Source of the DNA: Fluviicola sp. XM-24bin1 | GTDB taxonomy: Bacteria; Bacteroidota; Bacteroidia; Flavobacteriales_D; Crocinitomicaceae | Reading direction: 5' to 3' | Assembly (NCBI GenBank): GCA_003149635.1 | Contig: QCWI01000003.1 | Span: 186,001-250,000, forward strand | DNA length: 64,000 nt | Part shown: piece by piece, positions 25,635 through 34,132 of the stretch | Numbering within the stretch: position 1 is the first letter of the stretch | How the letters are laid out: every line of letters begins with the position of its first letter | Made by a program: the position numbers and the translations under genes | The notes under the pieces: model-generated | The model's input: only the letters and a program-made list of their open reading frames with translations | Database searches by the model: none | Told to the model about the DNA's origin: nothing

Positions 25635-28100
25635 ATGAAAACAAGAATAGTAACTATGATCTGTGGCCTATTTCTAGTGCCGCTGGTCTCTTTTTCACAA
25701 ACCATTAAAGGACAAATTACCGACGAAGAAGGAGCCCCTTTGTACGGTGTGAAGGTCGCAGTTGAAAACACCTTCCTTGGAACCTACAGTGATCCGGACG
25801 GAAAGTTTGCCATCACCAATGTTCCAGCTGGAGAAGTCAATGTTTGGTTCACCATGGACGGATACGAAACGTTCTACGTAGCCATGGATGTCAAGGCTGA
25901 CGTAGTGTACGAGGGGAATTACACGATGAAATATTCGGTGCAGAATCTCAAGGAAATTGCTGTCATTCAAGTGAAGGCTGATGAGAAAACGCCAACGACC
26001 TATCAAAACTTGGACGCGAAGGAAATCAACAAGCGTAATTTCGGGCAGGACTTACCGATGTTACTTCGCTTTACGCCATCCACAGTTTCTACCTCCGATG
26101 CAGGAGCAGGAGTAGGATACACTGGAATTCGAATTCGTGGGGTGGATCCAACCAGAACCAATGTGACCATCAACGGAATTCCATTGAACGATTCAGAATC
26201 CCATGGGGTTTTCTGGGTAAACATGCCAGATTTTGCATCATCGGCTCAGTCGATTCAGGTACAGCGAGGAGTAGGAACATCTGCGAATGGAGCGGCTGCG
26301 TTTGGAGCCAGCATCAACATCAACACCAATAAATCGCGACCGAAAGCGTACGGTGAAATTGATAACGGATACGGATCTTTCAACACTTGGAGACACACCG
26401 TAAAAGCGGGGACGGGATTGATCAACAATAAGTTCTCCATGAATGCGCGCCTTTCCAAAATCACTTCGGACGGGTATATTGACCGTGCATCGTCTGACTT
26501 GAAATCGTTCTATTTGGATGGTACATGGCAAGGAAAGAAAAGCTCTTTGACAGCGAACATTTTCAGTGGTATGGAGCGCACGTATCAGTCTTGGTACGGA
26601 ACACCGCAAGCCGTAATTGATGGAAACGAAGCAGATATCATCGCCTACGCGGATCGAAATGGAATCTTCGGGCCGGATCGCGACAACTTGTTGAACTCAG
26701 GTCGCACGTACAATTTCTACACGTATGAAAATGAAGTGGACAACTACCAACAAGATCACTACCAGTTGCACTTTACACATCGTTTCAATTCATCACTGAA
26801 GTTGAACCTGAAAGGGCATTACACACGCGGTCGCGGATACTTTGAGCAATTCCGCGAGGATGATGATTTGGCCGACTACGGATTGCAACCTGTGATCTTT
26901 ACCAATGATACAGTAACTTCCGGTGATATGATTCGCCGCCGTTGGTTGGACAACCATTTCTACGGAGGAATCTTCTCATTGAATTACGAGCGTGGCAACT
27001 TTGATTTGGTTGCTGGTGGAGGAGCCAACCAATACTTGGGAGGTCACTTTGGAGAGGTAATTTGGGCTGAGTTTGCATCGAATGGTGCCCTTGGACACGA
27101 ATACTACAACAACGACGGAAACAAATTCGAAGCGCAATCTTACGTGAAAGGAACGTACCGATTGAACCGCACGACTTTCTTCGCCGATCTTCAATTCCGC
27201 CACATCGCATACGATTTCCTTGGAATCGATGAGGTGAACGGATCGTTGCAAGAAGTGACGCAACAAGTAGATTTCAACTTCATCAATCCGAAGGCTGGTT
27301 TCATGATTGACTTCAACAGTTCTAACAACGCTTACCTTTCAGTAGCGATGGCAAATAGAGAGCCTGTTCGTGCCGATTTCCGCGAAAACACTCCAGCGAA
27401 TCGTCCACAACACGAGCAATTGATCAACCTAGAAACAGGGTACCGTTACAAGTCACGCAAATTCATCGCGAATGCGAATTTCTACTACATGATGTACAAC
27501 AATCAGTTGGTATTGACGGGTCAGATCAACGATGTGGGAGGATACACAAGAACCAACGTTGATGATAGCTACCGCGCCGGAATCGAGTTGGACGCTGGAT
27601 ACAAATTGTTGAAGAATCTAAGCGTTGCAGGTAACTTGACATTGAGCCAGAACAGAATTGCGACGTTCACGGAATACGTAGATTCATACGATGCAAGTTT
27701 CAATTACTTGGGACAAGCGGAAATTGTACATACAAATACAGATTTGGCATTTTCACCGAACGTGATTAGCGCATTAGCATTGGATTATCAGCCAGTAAAA
27801 GGTTTGGAAATTGGAATCACATCAAAATTTGTAGGGCAACAATTCCTAGATAATACGTCTTCAGAAGATAGTAAAATTGATGCTTACAATTTCTCCAATT
27901 TGCGTTTGACTTACACGTTGAAAGACGTTGTATTCCAAGAGATCACAATTGGTGTACAAGTGAACAACGTATTTGATCAGTTGTTTGAAAACAACGGATA
28001 CACTTGGGGGTACGATGTTGCCGGAGACAGAACGATAGAGAACTTCTATTATCCGCAGGCAGGTCGCAACTTCATGACGCGCTTGACGATTAAATTGTAA
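25635..28100 (+). CDS. TPP-controlled TonB-dependent outer-membrane receptor
   Basis: This 821-residue protein has a signal peptide (1-21), a carboxypeptidase-like regulatory domain (about 24-110, IKGQITDEEGAPLYGVKV), a plug domain (about 125-240, GIRIRGVDPTRTNVTINGIPLND) and a long beta barrel ending in a Phe/Leu-rich strand (FMTRLTIKL). It uses TonB energy to bring a ligand across the outer membrane. Because it sits directly under a TPP riboswitch, thiamine or a precursor is the likely ligand. It is not followed by a SusD gene, consistent with a vitamin rather than a glycan. Confidence 0.92.
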   Translation: MKTRIVTMICGLFLVPLVSFSQTIKGQITDEEGAPLYGVKVAVENTFLGTYSDPDGKFAITNVPAGEVNVWFTMDGYETFYVAMDVKADVVYEGNYTMKYSVQNLKEIAVIQVKADEKTPTTYQNLDAKEINKRNFGQDLPMLLRFTPSTVSTSDAGAGVGYTGIRIRGVDPTRTNVTINGIPLNDSESHGVFWVNMPDFASSAQSIQVQRGVGTSANGAAAFGASININTNKSRPKAYGEIDNGYGSFNTWRHTVKAGTGLINNKFSMNARLSKITSDGYIDRASSDLKSFYLDGTWQGKKSSLTANIFSGMERTYQSWYGTPQAVIDGNEADIIAYADRNGIFGPDRDNLLNSGRTYNFYTYENEVDNYQQDHYQLHFTHRFNSSLKLNLKGHYTRGRGYFEQFREDDDLADYGLQPVIFTNDTVTSGDMIRRRWLDNHFYGGIFSLNYERGNFDLVAGGGANQYLGGHFGEVIWAEFASNGALGHEYYNNDGNKFEAQSYVKGTYRLNRTTFFADLQFRHIAYDFLGIDEVNGSLQEVTQQVDFNFINPKAGFMIDFNSSNNAYLSVAMANREPVRADFRENTPANRPQHEQLINLETGYRYKSRKFIANANFYYMMYNNQLVLTGQINDVGGYTRTNVDDSYRAGIELDAGYKLLKNLSVAGNLTLSQNRIATFTEYVDSYDASFNYLGQAEIVHTNTDLAFSPNVISALALDYQPVKGLEIGITSKFVGQQFLDNTSSEDSKIDAYNFSNLRLTYTLKDVVFQEITIGVQVNNVFDQLFENNGYTWGYDVAGDRTIENFYYPQAGRNFMTRLTIKL

Positions 28101-28136
28101 AACGGAACACAACTATAAACTCAAACCACACGCTAG

Positions 28137-28170
28137 ACCCTGATGTCCTTTTGGATGTCGGGGTTTTTTT
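28137..28170 (+). terminator. Terminator of the TonB receptor gene
   Basis: ACCCTGATGTCC, TTTT, GGATGTCGGGGT and seven T form a hairpin with G-U pairs. It resembles the terminator at 40-75. Confidence 0.8.
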
Positions 28171-28199
28171 GGAATTTCTCAAATCACCCCTCTTTGATT

Positions 28200-28215
28200 C
28201 TCCCCTCAAGGGGAG
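28200..28215. repeat. CTCCCC-TCAA-GGGGAG hairpin
   Basis: A 6-bp perfect stem-loop in the convergent gap between the TonB receptor and the acetyltransferase. A related CTCCCCTC ... GGGGGAG arrangement lies near 48211-48238, also in a convergent gap, so it may be a dispersed intergenic element. Confidence 0.5.
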
Positions 28216-28293
28216 AGGGGACTTTTCCTCCTCCCTTGAGAAGAGGAAACGACTCAGGAGTTTTCGATAACCGCAGGCGGAGGGTGATAAGAT

Positions 28294-28857
28294 TTATTTT
28301 TCTCTCTTCACCCGATTCAACTTACACGGCATCTCGAAAAACTCCAATTCTTTATCCACGTGCATATCGTTTTTCTCGGTCACGCGTTGCGATGCGACAT
28401 TGTTTATGTGAACGAATGAAACCACACTTTCCACTCTGGAATTCGCAAAAGCCCAATCACGGAAGTAACGAGCTAGTTCCGTCGCGTAACCAAATCCTCG
28501 GGCTTCCGGAAGTAGAGAATATGCGACTTCCCATTCGCCATAAGCTTCCGGCTCTTCGCGGTAGATAATTCCTCCCAAACCGAGAAATAATCCCGTTTCT
28601 TTTTCGGTGACGGCAAGCTGTCCAAACATACCATTTTTCCTGCGATTTATCGACTTTGTGATCCAAGCTTTAGCACGCTCGGGATTGCTTAGACCTTTGA
28701 ATGGGCCAGAGAGCATTCCCACATACGCCAAGGCTTCCTCATCTTTAAAAAATGGAATCCAGCGGTCGATATCAGCTTCTTCCAAATTGCGGAAGATCAA
28801 CCGTTCACTTTCATGTGTTCGGTAATAACGTTCTAATTCTTCTTTGTTTGGTTTCAT
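28294..28857 (-). CDS. GNAT acetyltransferase (RimJ/RimL-like)
   Basis: This 187-residue cytoplasmic enzyme would transfer acetyl from acetyl-CoA to an amine. It shows the SERLIFRNLEEADID start, the GEWEVAYSLLPEARGFGYATE acetyl-CoA binding segment and HINNVASQRVTEK near the end, as in the RimJ/RimL group. The substrate is unknown. It overlaps the upstream Lrp gene by ATGA, so the two form one unit. Confidence 0.85.
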   Translation of the reverse strand: MKPNKEELERYYRTHESERLIFRNLEEADIDRWIPFFKDEEALAYVGMLSGPFKGLSNPERAKAWITKSINRRKNGMFGQLAVTEKETGLFLGLGGIIYREEPEAYGEWEVAYSLLPEARGFGYATELARYFRDWAFANSRVESVVSFVHINNVASQRVTEKNDMHVDKELEFFEMPCKLNRVKREK

Positions 28858-29285
28858 CGTATTTCATTCATTACAAACGAGCTGCGCACGTTGACAATGC
28901 TCGGAATCGTGGTGAGTTTATGACGTAAAAACTGTTCGTAGGTTTCCATGTCTTGGATATCGATCATTAACGCGTAATCATGATCTCCGGCGATATGAAA
29001 GCAAGATACAACTTCGGGTAAGGCGATAACTTGTTTCTCGAAGCGCTGAAGCAATTCCAAGTTGTGTTCCTTCAGTGAAACATAGCAAAACACCTTCAGT
29101 CCCTTGCCGATTTTCTTCTTGTCCAACTCAACGGTGTACCGTCGGATAACGCCTTCGCGTTCCAGTTTTTTGATGCGCTCATAGGTCGGCGTTACGCTAA
29201 GCCCCACCTGTTGTGCAATCTCCTTTGTTCCCAGTTTTGCATTCTCTTCTAGTATTTCCAGAATCGCTCGGTCAATAGCATCCAT
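28854..29285 (-). CDS. Lrp/AsnC family regulator
   Basis: This 143-residue DNA-binding protein has an N-terminal HTH (AILEILEENAKLGTKEIAQQVGLS with VTPTYERIKKLE) and a C-terminal RAM effector-binding domain (GDHDYALMIDIQDMETYE). It is divergent from the PLP enzyme gene at 29428, a common arrangement in which Lrp-type proteins control the sulfur-amino-acid enzyme next door. A dyad lies at the PLP gene promoter (29406-29422). Confidence 0.92.
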   Translation of the reverse strand: MDAIDRAILEILEENAKLGTKEIAQQVGLSVTPTYERIKKLEREGVIRRYTVELDKKKIGKGLKVFCYVSLKEHNLELLQRFEKQVIALPEVVSCFHIAGDHDYALMIDIQDMETYEQFLRHKLTTIPSIVNVRSSFVMNEIR

Positions 29286-29378
29286 GCAGATAATTTTTCT
29301 AAAACGTTATATCGAATACTTGAAAATTAGAAAAAAGGGATTAAAAATCAGATTAAAACAGTAAAATATTCTACAATA

Positions 29379-29422
29379 TTGATTTGTATCAGACTAATTA
29401 ATAGGTTTGATTTAAAATCAAA
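29379..29422 (+). promoter_or_regulatory. Promoter and dyad of the PLP enzyme gene
   Basis: TTG (29379-29381), a 20-nt spacer and TAGGTTTG (29402-29409) fit the promoter pattern. TTTGATTT-A-AAATCAAA (29406-29422) is a perfect dyad overlapping the -7 box and the transcription start, so a bound protein would repress. The divergent Lrp protein is the obvious candidate. Confidence 0.55.
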
Positions 29423-29427
29423 GAATT

Positions 29428-30726
29428 ATGGATTATTCAAAAATGCGCCCGGAAAGTTTGATGATGAGTTATGGATATAAACCTTCTTTGTCGGAAGGAG
29501 CGATTAAGTGTCCCATTTTCCAAACATCGACCTTTGTGTTTAACAATGCCATGGAAGGCAAACGATTCTTCGAGGTAGCTTATGGATTGCGTGAGAAGGA
29601 TCCGAGCGAGGAGTTAGGACTTATCTACAGCCGTTTGAATAACCCAGATTTGGAGATTTTGGAAAACCGCTTGTGTCTTTGGGATGAAGCAGAAGATGCG
29701 GCCGTTTTTGAAAGTGGGATGTCGGCCATTTCAACAGCAATGCTAGAGTTTATGGAACCAGGAGATTTGTTGTTGTACAGCAAGCCTGTTTATGGCGGGA
29801 CCGACCATTTCATCAATCACTTTTTGAAGAAACTAAACATTGAAGCCGTGGGATTCCTGGCTTCGGATACGAAAGAGGAGATTATCGATAGAATCATCGC
29901 TACAGGCAAGGGAAATAAATTGGCGATGATTCATATCGAAACGCCTGCCAATCCAACGAACGCCGTAATCGATATTGAAATGTGTGCGGAGATCAAGAAC
30001 CACTTTGCCACGGAAGAAAAACAAGTGATTCTTTCGGTAGATAACACGTATATGGGGCCGCTTTGGCAACATCCGTTGAAACACGGTGCCGATTTGGTTT
30101 TGTACTCAGCAACGAAGTATATCGGAGGTCATTCGGACGTAATTGCAGGTGCTTGTCTCGGATCTTCAGAGCTCATGGCCCGCGTAAAAGGATTGCGTAC
30201 CTTCATGGGGAACATGGCCGGGCCATGGACAGGTTGGTTGTTGATGCGAAGCTTGGAAACTCTCAAAGTGCGAATGGATCAGCAGGCGACGAACGCAAGA
30301 CATATCGCGAAATTCTTGAATGCGCACCCAATGGTAGAAAAGGTGTACTATTTAGGAGAAATGGCAGAGAATGGATCCTCTGCATTGAAAGCGATCATCG
30401 ATAAACAATACGAGTCGCATGGTGCGATGATTTCCTTCGACATTAAAGGAGGAGAAAAAGAAGCATTTGCCTTTTTGGACAATCTGAAATTGATGCGTTT
30501 GGCGGTTTCTCTTGGTGGTACCGAAAGCTTAGCCGAGCATCCACAAACGATGACACACGCCGATGTAAGTCCGGAGGATAAAATCGCGATGAACATTACT
30601 GAAAAATTGGTTCGATTGTCCATCGGAGTGGAGAACTACGAGGATTTGATTTCAGATGTAAGTCAAGCATTGGATTGCGCGGAGGATGTTTTGTCGATTG
30701 ATGAGAAACTGCTTGTAAACGGATAA
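29428..30726 (+). CDS. Cystathionine gamma-synthase/methionine gamma-lyase family enzyme
   Basis: This 432-residue fold-type I PLP enzyme has the Schiff-base lysine at K230 (LYSATKYIGGHSD), the YSRLNNP phosphate-binding stretch, FESGMSAISTAM, and IETPANPTN before SVDNTY. These belong to the Cys/Met metabolism family. The family covers cystathionine gamma-synthase, gamma-lyase and methionine gamma-lyase, and the motifs do not separate them. The divergent Lrp gene suggests amino-acid-responsive catabolism, so methionine gamma-lyase is my first choice. Confidence 0.88.
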   Translation: MDYSKMRPESLMMSYGYKPSLSEGAIKCPIFQTSTFVFNNAMEGKRFFEVAYGLREKDPSEELGLIYSRLNNPDLEILENRLCLWDEAEDAAVFESGMSAISTAMLEFMEPGDLLLYSKPVYGGTDHFINHFLKKLNIEAVGFLASDTKEEIIDRIIATGKGNKLAMIHIETPANPTNAVIDIEMCAEIKNHFATEEKQVILSVDNTYMGPLWQHPLKHGADLVLYSATKYIGGHSDVIAGACLGSSELMARVKGLRTFMGNMAGPWTGWLLMRSLETLKVRMDQQATNARHIAKFLNAHPMVEKVYYLGEMAENGSSALKAIIDKQYESHGAMISFDIKGGEKEAFAFLDNLKLMRLAVSLGGTESLAEHPQTMTHADVSPEDKIAMNITEKLVRLSIGVENYEDLISDVSQALDCAEDVLSIDEKLLVNG

Positions 30727-30817
30727 ATCGAAAAATTAAACTTCTTTTTTCACCCCTGACACATTCTGACAGTGGGCCCAATTAGATTTGCTTCAACGTT
30801 AAACAAATCTGATTTAT

Positions 30818-31175
30818 ATGAAAAATCCAACAAGCTGGTTTGATATCCCAGCAACAGACTTTGAAAGAGCAAAGAAGTTTTACGCGACAATTCTTGAAGT
30901 AGAATTAGAAGATTACCCAATGCCTGATGGCAAGTATGCCTTGTTCCCGCATCTTACAGAAAAACATGGAGCAATTATGCAAATGGAAGGAGCGAACCCT
31001 TCTATGGATGGCGTAACCATTTATCTTGACGGTGGAGACGACTTGAACACACCGCTAGGCAAAGTAGAAGCCGCTGGAGGGAAGCATGCCCAAGACGCAA
31101 ATCGGAGAGAATGGGTTCATGGCGCTTTTCGCTGATACGGAAGGAAACAAATTGGCCTTCCATTCTATGAACTAA
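30818..31175 (+). pseudogene. VOC (glyoxalase-fold) protein with a frameshift
   Basis: The first 89 residues read as a typical VOC domain: SWFDIPATDFERAKKFY, then VTIYLDGGDDLNTPLGKVEAAGGK. Here the frame shifts at 31082-31086; the frame one base on continues as MPKTQIGENGFMALFADTEG and HSMN with a TAA at 31173. This is exactly the expected end of the family (about 118 residues). As sequenced, the protein would end in unrelated residues and lose the last metal-ligand strand. It may be a decayed gene or a base error. Confidence 0.75.
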
Positions 31176-31191
31176 TTACGATGGTAAAGTT

Positions 31192-31680
31192 TTAAACCGC
31201 AAAGGCCCCGGAAAGAACTGAGATTCCACGTTCGAGCCCGGTATATTCTGTATGCGGGGTGAAATACAAGACCAAACCGAAGAGCAACAGCACGAACGAC
31301 ATGAAAATGAAGAACCATTTCATGGTGAACAACTCGCGGCCATAACCGAGGGAAACGCTCATTGACCAAGCCAGTAAATAGATATTCATCCCGGTATTCG
31401 TGAGGTCTAGAACGACTAAAGTGAATCCTAGAAAGAGACCAAAAAGAGCTATTCCGTAGGCGATCCATTTTTGCCATTGCGTGGTTGTGATCAGTAAGCT
31501 TAGAAGTGCAATCGCTGAAACACTGACAAGGAAAATTTGATGCAGTTCTCCCGTTTCATGAAGAAACATGACTGGCACCAACGCGGCCGACACCTGAATC
31601 AACAAGGAAATTGCTACCCATATTTTGTATTTCGTATGGGAATTAGCAGGGGCAAATATTTCGATGAGGTAGCGCTTCAA
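31192..31680 (-). CDS. Integral membrane protein, unknown
   Basis: About 162 residues with five hydrophobic segments, for example IWVAISLLIQVSAALVPVMFL and WFFIFMSFVLLLFGLVLYF. The only start in this frame is a TTG at 31680. An ATG in the neighbouring frame at 31708 would give MNYLPESL, then, with one added base in a short T run near 31685, FDLKRYLIE. So the real start may be 31708 with a frameshift. No family recognised. Confidence 0.5.
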   Translation of the reverse strand: MKRYLIEIFAPANSHTKYKIWVAISLLIQVSAALVPVMFLHETGELHQIFLVSVSAIALLSLLITTTQWQKWIAYGIALFGLFLGFTLVVLDLTNTGMNIYLLAWSMSVSLGYGRELFTMKWFFIFMSFVLLLFGLVLYFTPHTEYTGLERGISVLSGAFAV

Positions 31681-31748
31681 ATCAAAGGCTTTCAGGTAAA
31701 TAATTCATTCAGCAGCGCCAAAATACGAAAAGAATCAGGGAATTTCAT

Positions 31749-33032
31749 TTAACGCAAAACAACAAACATTCGGCGGGCTGTTCTTCCGTCTTCGAAGTTA
31801 GTTTGTGCCCAGTACGTGCCTTCAGAAAGGGATAGAAGATTCATCCGCAACGGGTTGTTTTTATCTTCCAAAACGACGTTACCTCTCAGATCAAAGATGG
31901 ATACCGAGTAACTGTTCGCATCGGTCTTAATTTCGATAAAATCTTGCGCCGGATTTGGCAGAATGTCAATTTGAGTTTCTGTTTCTTCGAGCGATGCATT
32001 GCAATCTGGAGCGCTCCCCGGAGCTTCCATAAATACACCGTTGTCTACCGACCAGTCCTGCCATTCTCCTCCAGAACCCGTCATCCAATCCGATAGATCG
32101 AAGGTGTTGGTTCCGGCCAGCGTTCCTTTTACCGCGTATGCTTTCACTGCCATACCGTTATGATCCCATGTAAGAGGAACTGAAGAAATCACTTCGGGAT
32201 ATGGATTGCTCAATTCGCAATTTATCTGAAGAAAATAGGCATTGTCGTCATACGTTGGGTATTGGCCAAAAACGCGTGCCAAGCTATTTTCATCGATGCA
32301 AACCGCAGTGTATTCGTCGCAGGCAATACCTTTTACATCCATGTTCGTGAAGTCCAACGATCTCGCCATGAATACCATGTGTCGACCTTTACGATCTGGA
32401 TTATCGTAGTGTGTGTCGGTAATCGTGTATTCTAAGGCGTTTTGAGTCACGATAAAAGGTGCCCAATTCAAGGTAACATTGGCATCGTATGGGTTGGATA
32501 GAGCAGTCGCCGAAGTAACTGTTCCGTTTTCGGCGGTAAATCGGAATCCTCCTAAAATGGCCATTCCGGCGCTGGTTCCACCGACAACTGCACCGTTGGC
32601 AATTGCTTGATTGATCTCCGTTTGGATGGGCGTGTTATACCAATACGAATGGTAGTCCCACTGATCACCTCCGGCAAACCAAATGGCTTCGGCTTGAGAT
32701 ATTTTCTGTTGAATGTAGGCCTCGTTACTCGCAGAAGCATCATTAAAAACGATGGTCTCCACGGAATTCACCGTAACTCCAAGTTGATTGTAGAAATAAT
32801 CGTTGTACCCGTCCGAGCCGCTCGCCCGAAGCACCAAAACATCGCCTCCATCTGCTCTGTTCAGAAACCATTTTATGGCTTCATCCTCTTCGGTAGCGCC
32901 TCCCATCAAGCAAATGCCTCCTTGTGGAATGGTCGAAACATCTGAAGTATTTCCCGTAAAATAAGAGGTGTAGTTCTGGGCATAGCTCATCGTAGCCCCT
33001 AGAATAAGAGCAGACAGTATTACTTTTCTCAT
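31749..33032 (-). CDS. T9SS-exported cyanophycinase-like S51 peptidase
   Basis: The start at 33032 gives a signal peptide (MRKVILSALILGATMSYAQ); upstream methionines do not. The 427-residue protein has an S51 fold with nucleophile S154 in GGTSAGMAILGG, the earlier GGICLMGGATEED and FAGGDQWDY segments, and DTHYDNPDRKGRHM later. Residues after about 345 form a T9SS sorting domain (ILPNPAQDFIEIK, end MFVVLR). Cyanophycinases cut beta-linked Asp-Arg polymers, so an outside-acting enzyme could feed on released storage polymer; substrate is inferred only. It follows the small membrane gene at 33049 by 16 nt. Confidence 0.85.
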   Translation of the reverse strand: MRKVILSALILGATMSYAQNYTSYFTGNTSDVSTIPQGGICLMGGATEEDEAIKWFLNRADGGDVLVLRASGSDGYNDYFYNQLGVTVNSVETIVFNDASASNEAYIQQKISQAEAIWFAGGDQWDYHSYWYNTPIQTEINQAIANGAVVGGTSAGMAILGGFRFTAENGTVTSATALSNPYDANVTLNWAPFIVTQNALEYTITDTHYDNPDRKGRHMVFMARSLDFTNMDVKGIACDEYTAVCIDENSLARVFGQYPTYDDNAYFLQINCELSNPYPEVISSVPLTWDHNGMAVKAYAVKGTLAGTNTFDLSDWMTGSGGEWQDWSVDNGVFMEAPGSAPDCNASLEETETQIDILPNPAQDFIEIKTDANSYSVSIFDLRGNVVLEDKNNPLRMNLLSLSEGTYWAQTNFEDGRTARRMFVVLR

Positions 33033-33048
33033 GAATGATTTGAAGTTT

Positions 33049-33390
33049 TTAGCTGAACATGTGTGTTCCATGGGCAGCACCAAGGAAGAACATAATCACT
33101 CCGAGACCCACACCAATCCATGCAATTTTTTGCTTTTTGATCGCAGGAACAATACTCAATAAGAAGGCCAAGAGTCCTGCTCCCATAACGATTACTCCGA
33201 AATCAGTTGCCGCACTCATGGTTGACATATCTAATTGATGCTCAAGACTTCCAAAGTAAGCGTCGCTCGTGGCCATTCTCCATCGAGATTCTGCAATATC
33301 AGCTGCAGGTACTAATACAAATTGTAAATAACCACCTAAGATTCCGGCGATCGCGCCGACGATGGTTCCAATAATTCCTAGAATTTTCAT
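33049..33390 (-). CDS. Small membrane protein, unknown
   Basis: 113 residues with a Gly/Ile-rich first membrane helix (IGTIVGAIAGILGGYLQFVL), a polar middle, and two further helices (GVIVMGAGLLAFLLSIV and WIGVGLGVIMFFLG). It sits 16 nt upstream of the cyanophycinase-like gene and is probably co-transcribed. I do not recognise a family. Confidence 0.6.
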   Translation of the reverse strand: MKILGIIGTIVGAIAGILGGYLQFVLVPAADIAESRWRMATSDAYFGSLEHQLDMSTMSAATDFGVIVMGAGLLAFLLSIVPAIKKQKIAWIGVGLGVIMFFLGAAHGTHMFS

Positions 33391-33421
33391 AACGTAGTAG
33401 TTTTGATCAAGATAGCAATAA

Positions 33422-34045
33422 TTACTTAATCAACTTACCAATGTCGCGAACTACGACAACTCCTGATCGACGGCCGGTTTTCTGAGTTAAATCTTCCGCG
33501 GTTCCTGAATCAAAAGTCTTTTCGCGGTATTCCGTTTTGTCTTTGTTGTCGCCAGTAATTATTTGACCCGCACTGCGCGAACTTGTGGTCGATTCACTTT
33601 TGTCTTTGTAAGCAGTCCAACTACGAGTCGAGCCATCAGAAACACGTTGTACTTTTCCAGACGCAACAAAGTTGAGTGTTGTCAATTCAAACTCCTTCCC
33701 ATGATCATCGGAATCTGTATCGTTGATCGTTTCGATTTTAGTAGATTCCTTCACTTCCACCTGATCGAATGTGATTAGGAATTCGCCGCCACTTTCCACG
33801 ATAATCACGTTTTCCGTGCCTCCCAATTCGCTCTTGAGACCTTTAATGTACGCTTCAACGTATTGCTCTTGGGTCATGTACGTGGTGAAATTGGAATTTC
33901 CAGTATTAGAAATTACAACGGGTACGTTTCCTGAGATTTCCACTTTCACTTCGCGATCAATTTTCGATTGCAGGTTGACATAACAGCCAGATAATAATAG
34001 AGAAATTGGTAGAACGAGCGTAAGAAGTTTAAGACGTGTTTTCAT
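33422..34045 (-). CDS. Lipoprotein, unknown
   Basis: The start at 34045 is chosen because it gives a lipoprotein signal (MKTRLKLLTLVLPISLLLSGC, lipid on C21); the longer frame has no signal. The mature 187 residues are rich in beta-prone Ser/Thr and charged residues, with a FELTTLNFVASGKVQRVSDG and TAYKDKSEST pattern. The upstream promoter (TATCTTCG near 34068 on the minus strand) shares an 87-nt gap with the divergent helicase gene. Function unknown. Confidence 0.65.
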   Translation of the reverse strand: MKTRLKLLTLVLPISLLLSGCYVNLQSKIDREVKVEISGNVPVVISNTGNSNFTTYMTQEQYVEAYIKGLKSELGGTENVIIVESGGEFLITFDQVEVKESTKIETINDTDSDDHGKEFELTTLNFVASGKVQRVSDGSTRSWTAYKDKSESTTSSRSAGQIITGDNKDKTEYREKTFDSGTAEDLTQKTGRRSGVVVVRDIGKLIK

Positions 34046-34119
34046 GAGTAAATGGTTTGTTATCACGAAGATAAAAGATTTGGAAATGCGCACGACGCCT
34101 AGCGGTCGGAATTCCTTTG

Positions 34120-34127
34120 TACATTTG
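34120..34127 (+). promoter_or_regulatory. -7 box of the helicase gene, 5 nt from ATG
   Basis: TACATTTG matches TAnnTTTG exactly and is followed by only five bases (GTGCT) before the ATG at 34133. Transcription would start at or beside the start codon. Confidence 0.5.
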
Positions 34128-34132
34128 GTGCT

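Noticed and set aside
28195-28220. Mobile element or CRISPR repeat
   Set aside because: Only two loosely similar copies (near 28200 and 48211) were seen, no spacers, no transposase. It is kept only as an intergenic hairpin.
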